Below, one piece after another: positions 49,101 to 62,000 of a stretch of 64,000 nt of DNA. The DNA is from Callaeas wilsoni (Eukaryota > Chordata > Aves > Passeriformes > Callaeidae). The stretch spans positions 62,001 through 126,000 of the forward strand of contig VWPU01011632.1 of NCBI GenBank assembly GCA_013398955.1, written 5' to 3'. Below the pieces are notes generated by a model. That model was given only the letters and a program-made list of their open reading frames with translations, made no database searches and was not told the origin of the DNA. Positions within the stretch are counted from its first letter, which is position 1. The number at the start of each line of letters is the position of its first letter. A program made the translations under genes and the position numbers.

Positions 49101-52100
49101 ATGTCCAGAACTTTGTGTTTCACTCATAAAATAAGAGAAATTTTTATTCCCTGGGAATAGAAAAAATGCATCTTACAACTTTTAATGAGTCATTTAATCT
49201 CCTTCCTTACAAGCTGTTCTCCTCTAAGATCAAGTAGTATTGACTGTACAGTAAACACATCTCTTCCACTGGTAAACAATTTGGTTGAATTACTTCCAAA
49301 TACATGTTTAGTATTAGAAATGCTCCTCCCATCCACAAGTCACTCATCCCTGACCAGAGAAGGTCAAATTGTCTGAAAAAATTATCTACGTGGCATTTAA
49401 AGCCACAGGTTAATTTTAAACTTATTTTGAAGTGTTTTACAGTTGGAAAAATAATGGGTAAAAATGGCTATTGCCAATGAGTTAGCGAGTCAGCTGTAGC
49501 TTTGTGGTCTGTGTGCAGCAGGTGGTCAGCGATTGGAGCTGCTGTCATCAGGCAGACTCTGCACTGTCTGGAGTTCAGGAGCCTCAGACTAGGCTTGAAT
49601 AGCTGGAAAAGATCCACGCCAGGCAAACAACAGCCACGGGGAATTTGCCAGTTCAGTGGGCAAGAAGTCTGAGCTGTCTCTCCCTTGCAGTCAGTTCTCC
49701 AGGACTGATGTGTTGGGGCTTGTTAGTTGTAAAGAGCACACGGGACTACATCCCATCTAGGGAGGGAAAATGAGCGGTCTCGCAGGAAGTGATGGTGTCT
49801 GCCTCTTTCATTTCACATGATGGGAACTCTTCCCTTCACAGCTTATCCTCCCATATGTAGGAATAGCTCAGTGCCTTCCAGTGGACTGTTAAATAATATA
49901 ACTGCCATCAGGCACAGGCACGCTGCCATGTCATCCTCTTCCTAAAGGGACACGTCTGTGAAGTGCCATGGTTGTGTTTGCGCGTGTTCAACACGCATCG
50001 CTACGCAACTGGGTTAAAAAAGGAATAATGAGCAAAGTGGTCAAAATGGGAAGGAAGGCGCCTTGTGATGATCCTGCATTCCTGGGGGAATTTTCTGGAT
50101 GGTCTCTGACTGTTTCTGACAGACCAGAGAAGACAGACTCTAGCCTTTACTGTAGAGAGCTCCACCATGCCCAAGGAATGAATATGTTGACCACAGTCAT
50201 CATTACACAAGCAAAATAGCCTTTTAGGCATTTTGGGTGTACACTGTGGGCAGTCTGGAGGCAAGCATGGAGACTCTAAGACCTTCAGTGCACGTTTCTC
50301 AGTTAAACACCTTGTGTTTACGTAGTGTACGTGCAGAAATGGCAGCCTACTGTTGAGATACCACAGGTCTTGAACTGGCATTGCACACTAATTGCCAATG
50401 TACCTCAGTGGTTCACAATTTGTGCACAACAAACTACATTCTCTTGTCATGAAAAAATTGCTTAGCTATTTAGAAATTGATGGAATTTGTGTTAAAGTTA
50501 GGAGGACTAAATTTGCTCAAAAAACAACAGCAGCCATTGAGGAGGGGAAAAAAAAGTAGTAAAGTTTAGCATCATGTGCAGTATTTGTATGATCAGGTAG
50601 TATGTTATAGGTTCTTCTATTCAGCCCCTAAAGCACTTGTGTGATATGACATATAATTAAAACCAGGTTCCTAAAATTTTTCAGTCAAGCTGAGATTGCC
50701 ATGGTGTGAAGTAGTAAGTTTGAGAGCTGCTTGTGCTCAGTGCTGCTGCAGAATTCATTTCTTAAATACAGTATACCCTGTTGGGATGCTTTTCCCCAAA
50801 CATTTAATAGTGGGTTTCAGTTTTGTTCATTATATAATCTGAGGGGTCCTTATATAAACTGGGTTTTTTTTGTAATGAGAAAGGGTATTGATGTGAGGCA
50901 GCAGTTATAAGATAGCTGCAACCAGGTAATCGAAGAAAGAAATATCTCTTAGCAAGTTCCTTTATGCTGCAGGACATTTACAGAGCACAGAGGGTGCAGG
51001 AGCCATGCTTTTGTGTCCCCAGGTTGACCTCTGAGACATTTTTCTATATGATGCAATAAGACAATTTTCCTTATGCTATACTAGTAATGCAGCATTCTTC
51101 CTCTTACAACATACTGTACTTCTCACCATTCATGCTTTTATCAAGTTGCTCAATCTCTCTTCTCTGTAAATAAAAATGAAGATTTTTAAAAATGAGAGTA
51201 CCATGTGAGAATTTGTATGTGGTCCTTTGATGTGAACAAAAGCTGCTTTCCCATGCCTAGTCATCTGTCTCCTATGTAAATAGTTCTGATTGCCAAAATG
51301 TTACTGTTGAATTTTATAAGCCATTTGTGAGCAGAGGGAGAATGCATGCTTATTGCAGAATGTTTTCCCATCGTATTCATTTGACATGACTTTTAAAGGC
51401 AATATTAAAGAGTATACTTTAAAGCAATTAATGTAGAAATAGTAACAATGCAATTAAAATATATTATACAATTTTTGATATTAGTTGACAGTATGTTGCA
51501 TATTAAGCTGAGAGAGGAAAATCCTGCTGTAGCTAAGACTTTTCTTTTTTTTGGCTCAACGTACGGCCGTTAATTTGGTTGGATCCTGGTGCAGCTTTCG
51601 GAGAATATTGGGGTAGATGAACTGAATTATTTGGTATGTTTCAAGCTCTGTCCAGGATTCTTTATTTGAGTAAAATTTCCTTGGATGATGGCTGGGCTCC
51701 TGCAGACTTTCCAAATGGAACCTCTCTCCAGTCACTGCAGTTTTACTGTTACACTCTCTATTCACAGGCCACGTTACTCTGATGAGGAGCCTGTATTCCT
51801 GAGAAAGAAAATAGGGCTAAAATACATATATATAAAATATCATTTCATATATATGAAAATGCTGGGGTTAAAATCTCCATCTGATGATGAACTGTTGCTA
51901 TGCTTTGATGGGTTCAGAATCCTTCCTGTATCAAACAGTGATCTGCACAAAATTCCTCTGCTTGTCTTTGCTTCTTGAATTTGTATTTGGAATGATGGCT
52001 CCACACCTCTCTTTCAGTAGTTTTTCATGCAAAGCCCTTTAAACTTTCAGAATATTTTGAAACACGGATCCAGGCTTGAAGTTTCAGTATGTAGGCCACT

Positions 52101-52885
52101 TTTTGGGTAGCCAGGGTTGGTTGATTTGTTTGCCTTAAAATCATACAGTTATCTAACTCTCCATCCTGACGGGAGTTCACTTCTCTTTCAGGATCATTTA
52201 TGTTCAGAGCTGAAACAGATTGACAGGTTCTATAAAGCCCTGAGTGTGGTAAAGCCAGACCTCTAATACTCTCATTCCAGCTACAGAAAGAAAATCATGG
52301 CCTTTCAAACTGGCAGAAGTGTATAAAGAGACCCACTTTGCTCAGCTATGAATGCCTTTGGATGCTGTGTAGGCATGTGACCCTGTAGGACTTCTCTGTC
52401 CTCTTGCATAGATTATCAGGACAGCAACACATCTACTTACAGCTTTGATATTCTCTGCTTCTTTCTCACAAGTGAGAATTCTCAAATTTCTCCAAATGTG
52501 CACCCTCACTTCAGCACCAACAAAGCCAATCTGATTGCTCAGGTATCAGCTTTTTCATGAATGGAAGATAAAATGCTGCTGAGACTTCCCAGACTTTTTT
52601 CCTTTCCAAAAGCCACTCTCTGCAGGCATTGTGAGCCTTTTAGTCTTTGCTGTACTGTCTGTATACATTTCTTCAACATTTGAAAATGCTACTTCTCTTT
52701 TTGCCTGGTTTTGCTTCTTGTTAAGGAACCAGACTGTTTCTGGGTCACCTTTCTTCTCTGATATTCCCTTCCATAATGAATTATGTCAAAAGGACTTATT
52801 TATTCTGCATAGATAAGGTCTGACTGCAGTAACAGGAAATTTTAGCTTTGTTCTGCTTTCTATCCAGTTTTATATCTAAATTGAC
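43111..52885. other. Intergenic DNA, AT-rich, no gene recognised
   Basis: Contains a perfect 16-bp palindrome at 43118-43133, an A/AAAC-rich tract at about 46503-46548, T-rich low complexity at about 47950-48010, a small CpG-containing palindrome at 49982-49996, and a 16-bp AT palindrome at 51843-51858. The 43680-44520 stretch has a repeat-like feel (possible antisense LINE), but I could not match it firmly. The 51150-51540 stretch is very AT-rich and free of recognisable repeats. Confidence 0.5.
47950..48010. repeat. T-rich low-complexity tract
   Basis: About 60 bases of T broken only by isolated A, C or G, mostly in runs of 5-10. Confidence 0.85.
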
Positions 52886-53016
52886 TAAGGCATACAGAAA
52901 TCAGATTAAGTGACTTCCTTCAAGTCACGCAGCGAGCAGCTCATTTTGGATAGAATCCCAAGAGGATACTTGTGGTTCCCAGCCCTCCTCTGTAACCTCC
53001 AGACCACATTGTCTCC
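52886..53016 (-). repeat. MIR SINE fragment, antisense
   Basis: agattaagtgacttccttca, agtcacgcagcgagcagctc, then gatagaatcccaag and cccagccctcctctgtaacc follow the complement of MIR ('ggttaagtgacttgcccaag / gtcacacagcgagtaagtgg / ctgggattcgaaccca / ggtcctcctgactcc') in order. Clear core match with moderate divergence. Confidence 0.8.
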
Positions 53017-56000
53017 CCAATGCACAGTGCAATGAATTCAGTCTGAACATTAAATTACAGCTTTGGCAATGAAGTAAGCGTTCCCGGGGCTCCCATATCT
53101 GCTGTAACTTGAAATTTCCAGAAGAGTTCCTCATTGTGGTTTCTACAGCCTTCCCTATTGACCATGCCCATGGCAGTGGGGCCCAGTGTGTCTACAGAGG
53201 GTTTTCAAGGGCCACTGCAACTCGGCTGCCAGTTCTCATGTTAGCTACACAGCAAAGTAAAACCTGTGACTCTCTGTTACTAAAAGAGGATGGCAAGTCA
53301 TCACAGTGATTTATTCCAATTTTCCTGGCTTTTTCAGTCAGCAAAGTCACTCAACACAGGCAAGTTGATATTGGATTCCCATCCTCAGAACAAATGTTTA
53401 CTAGTGAGGAACTCTGTGATCTTGCTGCAGAGAAGGAGATAATGTGAGGGGAACTTAAGATCAGATAAATGTCTGTCTTGAGGGAGGGTTTGTAAATAAA
53501 TGCAGAACGCCTTTGCTTGTTTCTGTAGCCACGCAATCCTTCCCATTACTTATAACAAACCTTACATGGGAAGATGCCTCTCTAGATTACCTGAAGTCAG
53601 TATCCCTTTCTATCCCTACAGACCTCTGAGAAAAGCTTTCTTTGATACATCACACTTCTGTGATCTGGTAAGGCTGAGAAAACCAGCCGCTTGAATGTTC
53701 TCTTTACTGCCAAGTTTTAAAAACTCACTTTCAGAACCAGAAAAGAAAGACTGCAATTCAGATTTTCAACTGTTCTTTGCGTTTTTGCAACTCAAAGACC
53801 ACTGAAAGTGGTCTCCTACCTTGTATGTGATAAGAATTATGTTTAAAACATATGTGAAAAATGGAGCTGTCTCCTTACAAAGCAGGATGATGTACCAGTG
53901 ATGTTTTGCCTATGTGAAAATCTTAAAGGCTGTTAGTCACTTCTGAAACAGAATTAGTATAAACCTAATGATCCAAATAGCAAAACCCATGAGGACTGGT
54001 TCTGCTCTCCACTGTACTGGAGAAAATCTCTTGCAGTTTCACGGATGCCTTACAGAAATCTGTGGAGTAGAATAGAAATGGTCCACTCTTTGCAAAAAGC
54101 TCCCCTTTCCTCAGTAAAAGTTCCAAGCTGGTTCAGTTTTGCCCCAGAAGAAGAATAGATTTGTCTTCATGTTTTTTACTTGGTGACTTACTCATCTTAT
54201 ACAGCAAATTGTAAATTTTTAGTGAATTTCATTTTGTAACATTTTCATGCCTGAATAAAACATAATTGTCTTTCTCTCTTTTGTTGTGCCTAAGAATTAT
54301 GTCTATCTGCCCCAGAATAGTCACCCGAACTGTAGTTCAGATCTTTTATGCAGAACTGATTGAAAATTAGCTTCAAGTTAAATGGCAGTAACTTCTTCCA
54401 CTAGATAAAGAAAAATAATTTCCCTGATATAGCACCATTTTGCACACATAGCCTAATATGTATCTAGCTCCCTCTTCTTGTTCTGCTTTCCCTTCATGTC
54501 ACCTAACAGCAATTGTAAAGATACATCACATTGTTTTACAAAACAAAGAAACCAACTCCCTTAAAACTGCAGATAATAGTATACCCAAAATGCTCCTAAT
54601 GAGTAACCCGTGAGTCAGAGCTAATTCTTTATGTGATGTCAAGATGTTCCCACACTGAGTGTTAAGTGTCCTTTCAGCACCTCTGATGTCACACTCAAAG
54701 ATCTCTTCTTTTTGTGCACTCTATATAATTAACACATTCCTTTAGTCACCGTCATCCTCCTTCTTCTCCCCCTGCTGCCTCATCCATTGGCTCGGGGTTG
54801 GCAATGAGGCAGAACGGGCTTGGCCAGCTCATCTGGCTCCTGTGCTCTTATGTTGGCCAACCTCCTCACCCGCCTCCCTTGTGCACAGGGTACTCGGGAT
54901 TTTGGGAGTCTCAAACATTATTAAACTCCTAAAATCAGGCAAGGTTTAGAGAATCCTGTCTAGTGTGGATGAGCTTATTCCTAGCTTAACAAACACAAAC
55001 TTATCTTTCTTAAACCATAGCTTACAGTGCTATGACTGTATAGACAGCCATAAATCATATTTTAAGAAGATCAGAAAGCTTCTATATAATGTTGAAGTGC
55101 GTTGAAATTACTCTCTTTATCAAAATCAACATGCCTCACCAAGAGCAATGCATTTTACTATAAACATCATCGTTTCTTGAAGCTCTTTTATTTGTTCCAC
55201 TCAGGACTATTAGTGTTGATAGGAAGGAGACAGAAACCATATCATTTAGTCACAGCAAGGACAGTGTGAGCTTGTTTGTTCACTAGCTGCCAGAATGGGA
55301 GGGAGATGCCTCTACTTTTCTCCTTGTTCATTTACCTTAAATAGTTTAACTTTTTTGAATGTTAGCAGGCAGGAGCAGAACCCATATTTATTGGTTTCTA
55401 AACTATTTGACAGTAAAATAGTGGATGAAAGACTCTCCCGCCTCCACATTTTCCACCCTTCCCTACAGCTAACCTGAAGGACAGATGAATTTTTACTAAT
55501 CGAAAAGTTCTTGTTTTCAAGGCTGAGCAGCCTAAACCATGGCACAGAGATGGATTCTGTCAAGCTGGGAGCACACAGTTTTGGAGGTAGAAGAAAAACA
55601 TTGTGGTAACCCTGGAAATAGTTTATGTACATACTAAGAGGCCTGATGTTCAGAGAACACATGCATGTGACCAGAGCTCTAGCTCAGTCCCATCTCTAGC
55701 TTGAGATGCCAAGTAGAGCATTACTATAACTGGAACCATTATTTCCTGGAGGGTGCAGGTTTCACACACTGTCCTGCTGCGGCCAGGAATGCGGGAGCTT
55801 TGCGTCACCACAGAGATCGCACTGTTATGTAAGTGATGTCCCGAGGAAGGGCCACGGCAACAACACATCTCTCCTGGGGAAGGTGGCTGACTGTGACCTA
55901 GAAAAAATGGTGAGAGGAGGAGTTGTTTATAGCAAGTCTTCATTGAATTAGGAATCTGAACAGTGGTGAAGTTTTACAAGGGAACTAAGTCCAAAAGAAT

Positions 56001-59000
56001 CCAGCAGAGGTGGATGCCTTGGCCAGCAGCAATGGTACAAACAATCCTTAGATAAACAAAAACCCTCCAGCTCTTATGCCAAGGCAAAGGCTTGATCTCT
56101 GTGTTTGAGGGTTCATATGAAATCAAAAGAGACAGAGCTCTGCCTAGGAGATCAATATAAGTTATTGTTATTCAGCAACTGGATAAAACATTGTAGCAGA
56201 GCACAACTGTAACAAAACTAGTCTGAGAAAGAGTGGGAAAATATGTGCACAGCTTATCAAATTCTTCTACTTAATTGATAAGTTTCTCACTAAATTTTGA
56301 AGCTTGGAAAAAATTCAGGCTACTCTAGTAAGCCTGAATCAAGACTTCGTCTTGGAATTCAATTGTGCTCCAGGCCCCTTTCACAGAAGAATTAATTGTT
56401 CCTTAAGTTAGGAAACACTAGTGCATAGAGCTTTCAATAACTATGCTGTGACATGGTGCAGTACAGAGGTATTTTTTTAAATATGGGTTTTCCCTGGGGA
56501 TTGAGTAATGTCAGAGACTGAGGATTTCATTTATTCAGTACCTGTATTGCTTCCCCTGACCCTCACAGTGCCCTGTTCATTAAGAGTTTTCCTTCCTTGT
56601 ATGTTTTAACTGGAATAGAATTGGGAAAAATAGAATCAAGCTTATGTGAACAAGAGCATTAGTATCTGCTTCTGTCCATTCAAAGGCAAATTGAAAGTTA
56701 CCTTAGAGTGGCTCATGAGTTCTCCAGCTATGCTATCCTTTCCTTTTGACTGGGGACATCACTGACTCCTTGTGGTATTTTTCTATGAAGTTGTAGACAA
56801 TAATTCTGTCATCCTTGAGTTTAGTAAACAGTAATGGGTTGTTTGCTTGCAACCCATTCTATGTTTGTATTTCAAAGAGACTTTGTGTCTTAACCTACAT
56901 TGTATGTCCACAACTCCATCGCTGCAGCTCTTTTCATCACTTAACTTTTTCAAGTCTCAAATGCATCTTGTCAGTGCCCTCTGATGATAATGTGGTATGA
57001 GGCCCATGACACAAGAAATTGTTTTACCAAACTTTTCTGAGTTAAAACTTTCTGCAGGTTTAGCAACTGCTGAGCATCTTACGTGTCACTCCCGTCCTGC
57101 ACAGATAAATGTCAATGTCCCTATGTGCATAGATTTGAGAAATAGAATGCAGAAATATTCTAATGCAAAATAAACAAAGAGATTTCTTGCTTTTTCTTTC
57201 TGCTGTTTGAAATTCCTTTTTGGCACACTGTATACATACTTCTTCTGGCCACACAGCAATGCAGCTGAAAAAATTGTCACAAAGTTCAACAAAGGGAAAG
57301 TGAGAGCCAGGGCTGAGTCACTCCATGTATGAGAGCTGGGAGGAAGAAGCATTGGACTGTACTGACAGAGAGTCAGAAAATGCTGAGGAATAATCTATCC
57401 CAGAGAACGCTGGCAAACTATCAAGAAACAAAACAAGAAACAAAATAAACCACGGCTCCACAAAGGGATGGAAACCACCCCCCACAAAGTCAGCCAAGAA
57501 AACTTTCCATCACAACATGAACATCAATCCATGTCTCCCTAGTTTTCCCAAGATGAAGGAACTTGCAGCATTGATACTTTTAGCAGTTAATTTAAAATAT
57601 TGATCTAACAGATGCTCAGTGCCAGGCTGTTTGCATGAGCTGGTACACAGGTACTACCCAGCAGGTGCTTGGAATGCCTGTGGTGAAACGTTTTGTCACC
57701 CCAGGGAGCTGGGGGGTGACCGTGTGGCAGGCAGACAGCAGCCTGTCTGACAAGGCTCCAGTCCCAGAGCGCCTGAATGAGGGCACAGCAGGTCTAGTGA
57801 GAATAGCCAGGTCCAGAGAAGAGTCCAGTGATCACCAGAAAAGGCTGGGGACAAGACAGGCCCAAGGTCAAGCGAAGAAGTCAAGGCAAAGTGAAAGTTC
57901 AGCTGGGTGCAAAGCCGGGTGCAGTGAACCTATCGTACTTCAGAGAAAAATCAAATACATCTCCCAATCCAATAGCCAGAGGGTATCCAAATGGAAAGTC
58001 CAGATGGGACAGCATAAACCCTGCTCCTCACACCTTCCCTGCTTTTATGGAAACTGGATTCGAGGTTATACAGCTGTGTGCTATTAGAGCAGCCTTCGGA
58101 TGTAGGCAAATGAACCTTTAAAGAAGGGAAGAGGTTGTAGAAAATTAATATAGAGGAAGGCGATTATGAAGGTATCTCAAGACATCAATGTACCTTGTAC
58201 TCAAGAGAGACACTTGGAGCCTTGAGAAACCTGGAACTATGTCCCATAACATCCTGCATGAATTTGCAAGATAGTGTGGCTTTTTGCCTTCTGCTGTGCT
58301 TGTTAGTACTGGTGCTAGGAGCACATCTATGCACAGGTAGTTGTAGTCACACCTAAATTCCCTGTCTTAGAGGGTAGGACCATGTCGGTGTTTCCAAAGG
58401 AAGACACGAGGAACCCTCTAGCAGATAGCAATAACACAGCTTTATTTGCTGAGAAATTTCCTTTCTTGTCCTTTACTTTTTGCAAAAAATTTCACTGTTT
58501 AGATAAACAAACTGTATTCTTATACACAACACTATGTATTTTCAAACTGTACACCTGAGGTATGGTTCATAAACTTTTTGATAACGATTTTTATGGATTT
58601 TTTAAGTTCATGTGTGCCTTAAAGTACCTGCTAGACCGTCCTTTTCTGTGTCACTCTCCAACTGGTTAAACCAAGCTCCACTCTCCCACATCCTAGACAG
58701 CCTAGCAGAACAAGCAGAGGAGATATCAGAACTTGTGACTTTATGGGAATACAGGGAACTTAATTTCATTCTTTAATTTTATCATAGTCACGTCCTTCTG
58801 ATCACTGACTGTGAGTCATGTGCAATACTTTGGCCTTCATTTCAGTGGACTTGTTTCTTGTTCCTAGTTTGCTTGAGGTTACTGAGGGGCAGGGGTTGGA
58901 TTTCTCTTTTCTCAGGATAGATTTTTTATTCAAACAGATCAAGAGCAACATCTTTGCTAGGTACCTCAATGTGCATATTTTCATTTCAGGGTGCCTTTAA

Positions 59001-62000
59001 CAAAGTCGAGTTTCGAAAAAATTCCACTTTCTAGAGTTTAGTGTAACTCTACTAGATAGAACATTGTTGTGATGTATTGCCCCTCTCCCCAGCAATTTGT
59101 TCCTCAAGGACTTTACATGGGTTCTCTGGTGGTAACTGCCACTAGCAGCCCCACTAGAGCTGCTTCTTGAGCTGCGCCAAGCCAGGCTCGAGTGTTTTCA
59201 GGACAAGGGTCAGAACTTCCTCTCCCCTGTGTGCTCCAGAACGAGTTGTTCTGAGAAGCATTTCCCCAAAGGTCAAACTTTCTGATATAAGACCAGTTTA
59301 GAAGAGAGCAGTGGAAATCCTACATAATGATTTTATTAGACTCTTGTCCCTTTCATCTCCCAGAATTTTGTGCTCAGCAGTGTTCCTAGTAGAGATCAGT
59401 AGCAAGTAACTCTCATGAAAGGTCCTGTAGTCTTCTGAAAGCGGAGATCTGTTTTCACTGCACAGTTCTGGCTGCACAAAATTATGTTAAGATTGCCTGA
59501 ATCTTTGAACTGTTCCTTTTCTCTATAATCCCCCTTATCCTTTGGCTTCTGCTGAGGAGTTTCACAAAGAATAACTACAGCTGAGCAAACATAAGGGTTC
59601 CCTCATTCTCTAGACAGTATGGTGAAGATTGTAGAGGAGGAGGCTTTCCTGGAGGAATCCCTTGTGGACATAGAGGGAGTGTAATTTGATTTGAAGGGAT
59701 TGCATTGCAGTGGTAGATTTTTTTGTTGCAGTCAGATTGTGATTCTTCATATAATGGTTATCCTGTGGGTCTGAGCTTTCAGAGTCTTAAAACTCCAAAA
59801 TACTCTGCTCTAGCCCTTCTGAGGTAGCCTTAAGAGAATGTCTTCAAGGCCTGGGAGGAACCACAGGGATCCAGAATACTGGAAAAGGGCAAGCATGAAA
59901 GCCTGCCTCAAGAAAGTGGTGCAAAGGAAAAGGAAGAACCATCAATTAAGCCAACGTATTTTGAATGCCAAATTAGAAGTCACAGGTCCTGGAGTAAGTT
60001 TGATCTTTCACATGGTAACTCTCATATATATAATGAACTTGCTGGTGTTTCCTAGCTGATGTATCAGCTGTATGCTCAGTTGTGCATTTGTGGGACACTT
60101 TCCCAAATACAGGCTAGTGAATTATTAAATATATGCAACTCCATTACAGTAATTCCCATTGTTACATCTTTTAGTGCATATAAATGATAAAACATGATCT
60201 AATTGCAAAACAAAGGGAGTATTTTTTGTGGTAAATGTCAGTTATTTAAGTCAATAGTGTGCCTTCTCCTTCATTGGTACTTGAATTTAAGTTTCATTTT
60301 GAAAGTTTGAACTTATCCTGTGCCCCTCAGGACTAGTGGGCAGCTGTTTGAACTTTGGGGCACCAGAGTCACATGGTCCCTGCAAGATGGCTTACTTAGC
60401 AAGCAGTCAACTCCACTTCCCAAAAGCTGCACTGAACACCTGTCTTACAGAGATATCTAAAGTTGGTTTAAGAACTCCAATGCCCATAACAGCAATCCTG
60501 CTTCTGAAGGAGTTTGCATTCTCTGGCTTGTTTATGTTGAGCATCAGCCACTTGGCACTCCTGTAGTCAATGCCTTGTTGCTCCTGGCTCTGGCTCTCAA
60601 TAGAATTGTCCAAATTAAATAGAGTGGGGAGATAGAACTGGATTTCTTGGTGTGCTGAGAAACGTTCAGTCCTTCTGTGCAGAGCAGAGAGCAATGACCA
60701 CAGGGCAGTCTGTGGTGGCCTAGTGCCCTGAGAAGGGCTTATGCATGGGAAGACCTGATGAGGTACAAGGAAGGCTGTTTGTGACAGTCAGCTGACAGCT
60801 GTGCTCTCACCCGCGTTCTGGCTGGCAGATCTCACCACCAGCTGTGGGCACTGCTTCTGCCTTCATGAGCAAGGTGAGGTCACCCTTCAATGCGAGCCCT
60901 TTGCTGTGGGCCTGTCTCTGCAGTAACAGAGTCAGCTAGAATTTGGAGGCTGTCTTGCCATGAACTTCCCTGCAAGATTTATCCCACAAGTTACCCAGGC
61001 TGCGAGCTCCCAGCAGGACCTTGAAGTGGAGCCTTGTTCTTGCTTCTATGGGTGCAAGTGAGCTCACCGACATTCCCAGCCAGGTGGATAAACGTCCTTC
61101 TGTGCCTGTGGGGGAATTGTGAGTGGCAAGTCCATGGCCCATTTCAGGGTGTCCTAGCACCTGCAGCTCCCAGATATACGAGTTTGGGAATGTTTGGGGT
61201 AGGTTGGTCTATGCTTGTAATTCAATGTATTTTAATGACTCTTTAATTTAATCTTTCATAAAATTTCCCCACTTGACAAAAATACCAACTATTATTCAGC
61301 TTGGGCAGAAGATGCCTCTGGCTCATTAAGCATTTAATGGTAAAGAGAATGGCTCTGAATGCCTCAATAGGAGTATTGTAGAAGACATTATAATTCCATG
61401 TAAGGCTTTGCAGAGTTGGAAGTGGTTTTCAGGACAAAAAAAGGTTTCGAGAAAATTTTTTTGTCAGAAGATGTGGTCATTATATATTTTGTGCTTCACA
61501 TGAGCTTTGTGGGTTTTACAGTGTTCTCATAAAACAAAGTCCTGTCATCCTGGCTGGCAAATGGGGGAAGAGCAGGCAGGAGCTGTGGGACATCCTGGCC
61601 CTGGAGATCATAGGCATCTACCTTTTCAGGACCCTGAATCCTTCTCTGCCAGCCCAGCAATTTTCCAGGTGAACTGTGTCAGAAGGAGAAACCTTGAAAA
61701 TGTAGGACACTGGCAACAGGAGCTATCGAGCCTTCCATGATCTTATCTCCATGTCAAACCTCTTATTTTTAGTTCGGGATGCTTTGGGTCCCATCTGTGC
61801 AGCACAGTGCCCCAGGCAAGCTGGCAGAAGCCTGGGCATGTTTCCACTAGAAGATAGATTTCCACTGTAGCTGGCCTTTTCTACTGCTAAATGCTTTGGT
61901 TTTGATGAATCAGCATTTTCCTATGGAAAAACATTCCTTTGGAGAATTTCCAGTCAGAACGAAACCAAGATTCAACACATTGCAAAATCCCTCCAGAACG

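Noticed and set aside
49185..49215. Possible additional MIR word (gagtcatttaatctccttcc)
   Set aside because: Only about 20 bases resemble the MIR core, with no supporting flanks.
51843..51858. Perfect palindrome tttcatatatatgaaa
   Set aside because: AT-only alternating core; about one 16-bp palindrome is expected by chance in a window this size, more in AT-rich DNA.
58383..58446. Possible minus-strand LTR end (TGTCGGTGTTTCC with tttatt downstream)
   Set aside because: No matching CA terminus with the flanking GACCA duplication was found, and nothing else LTR-like was recognised upstream.
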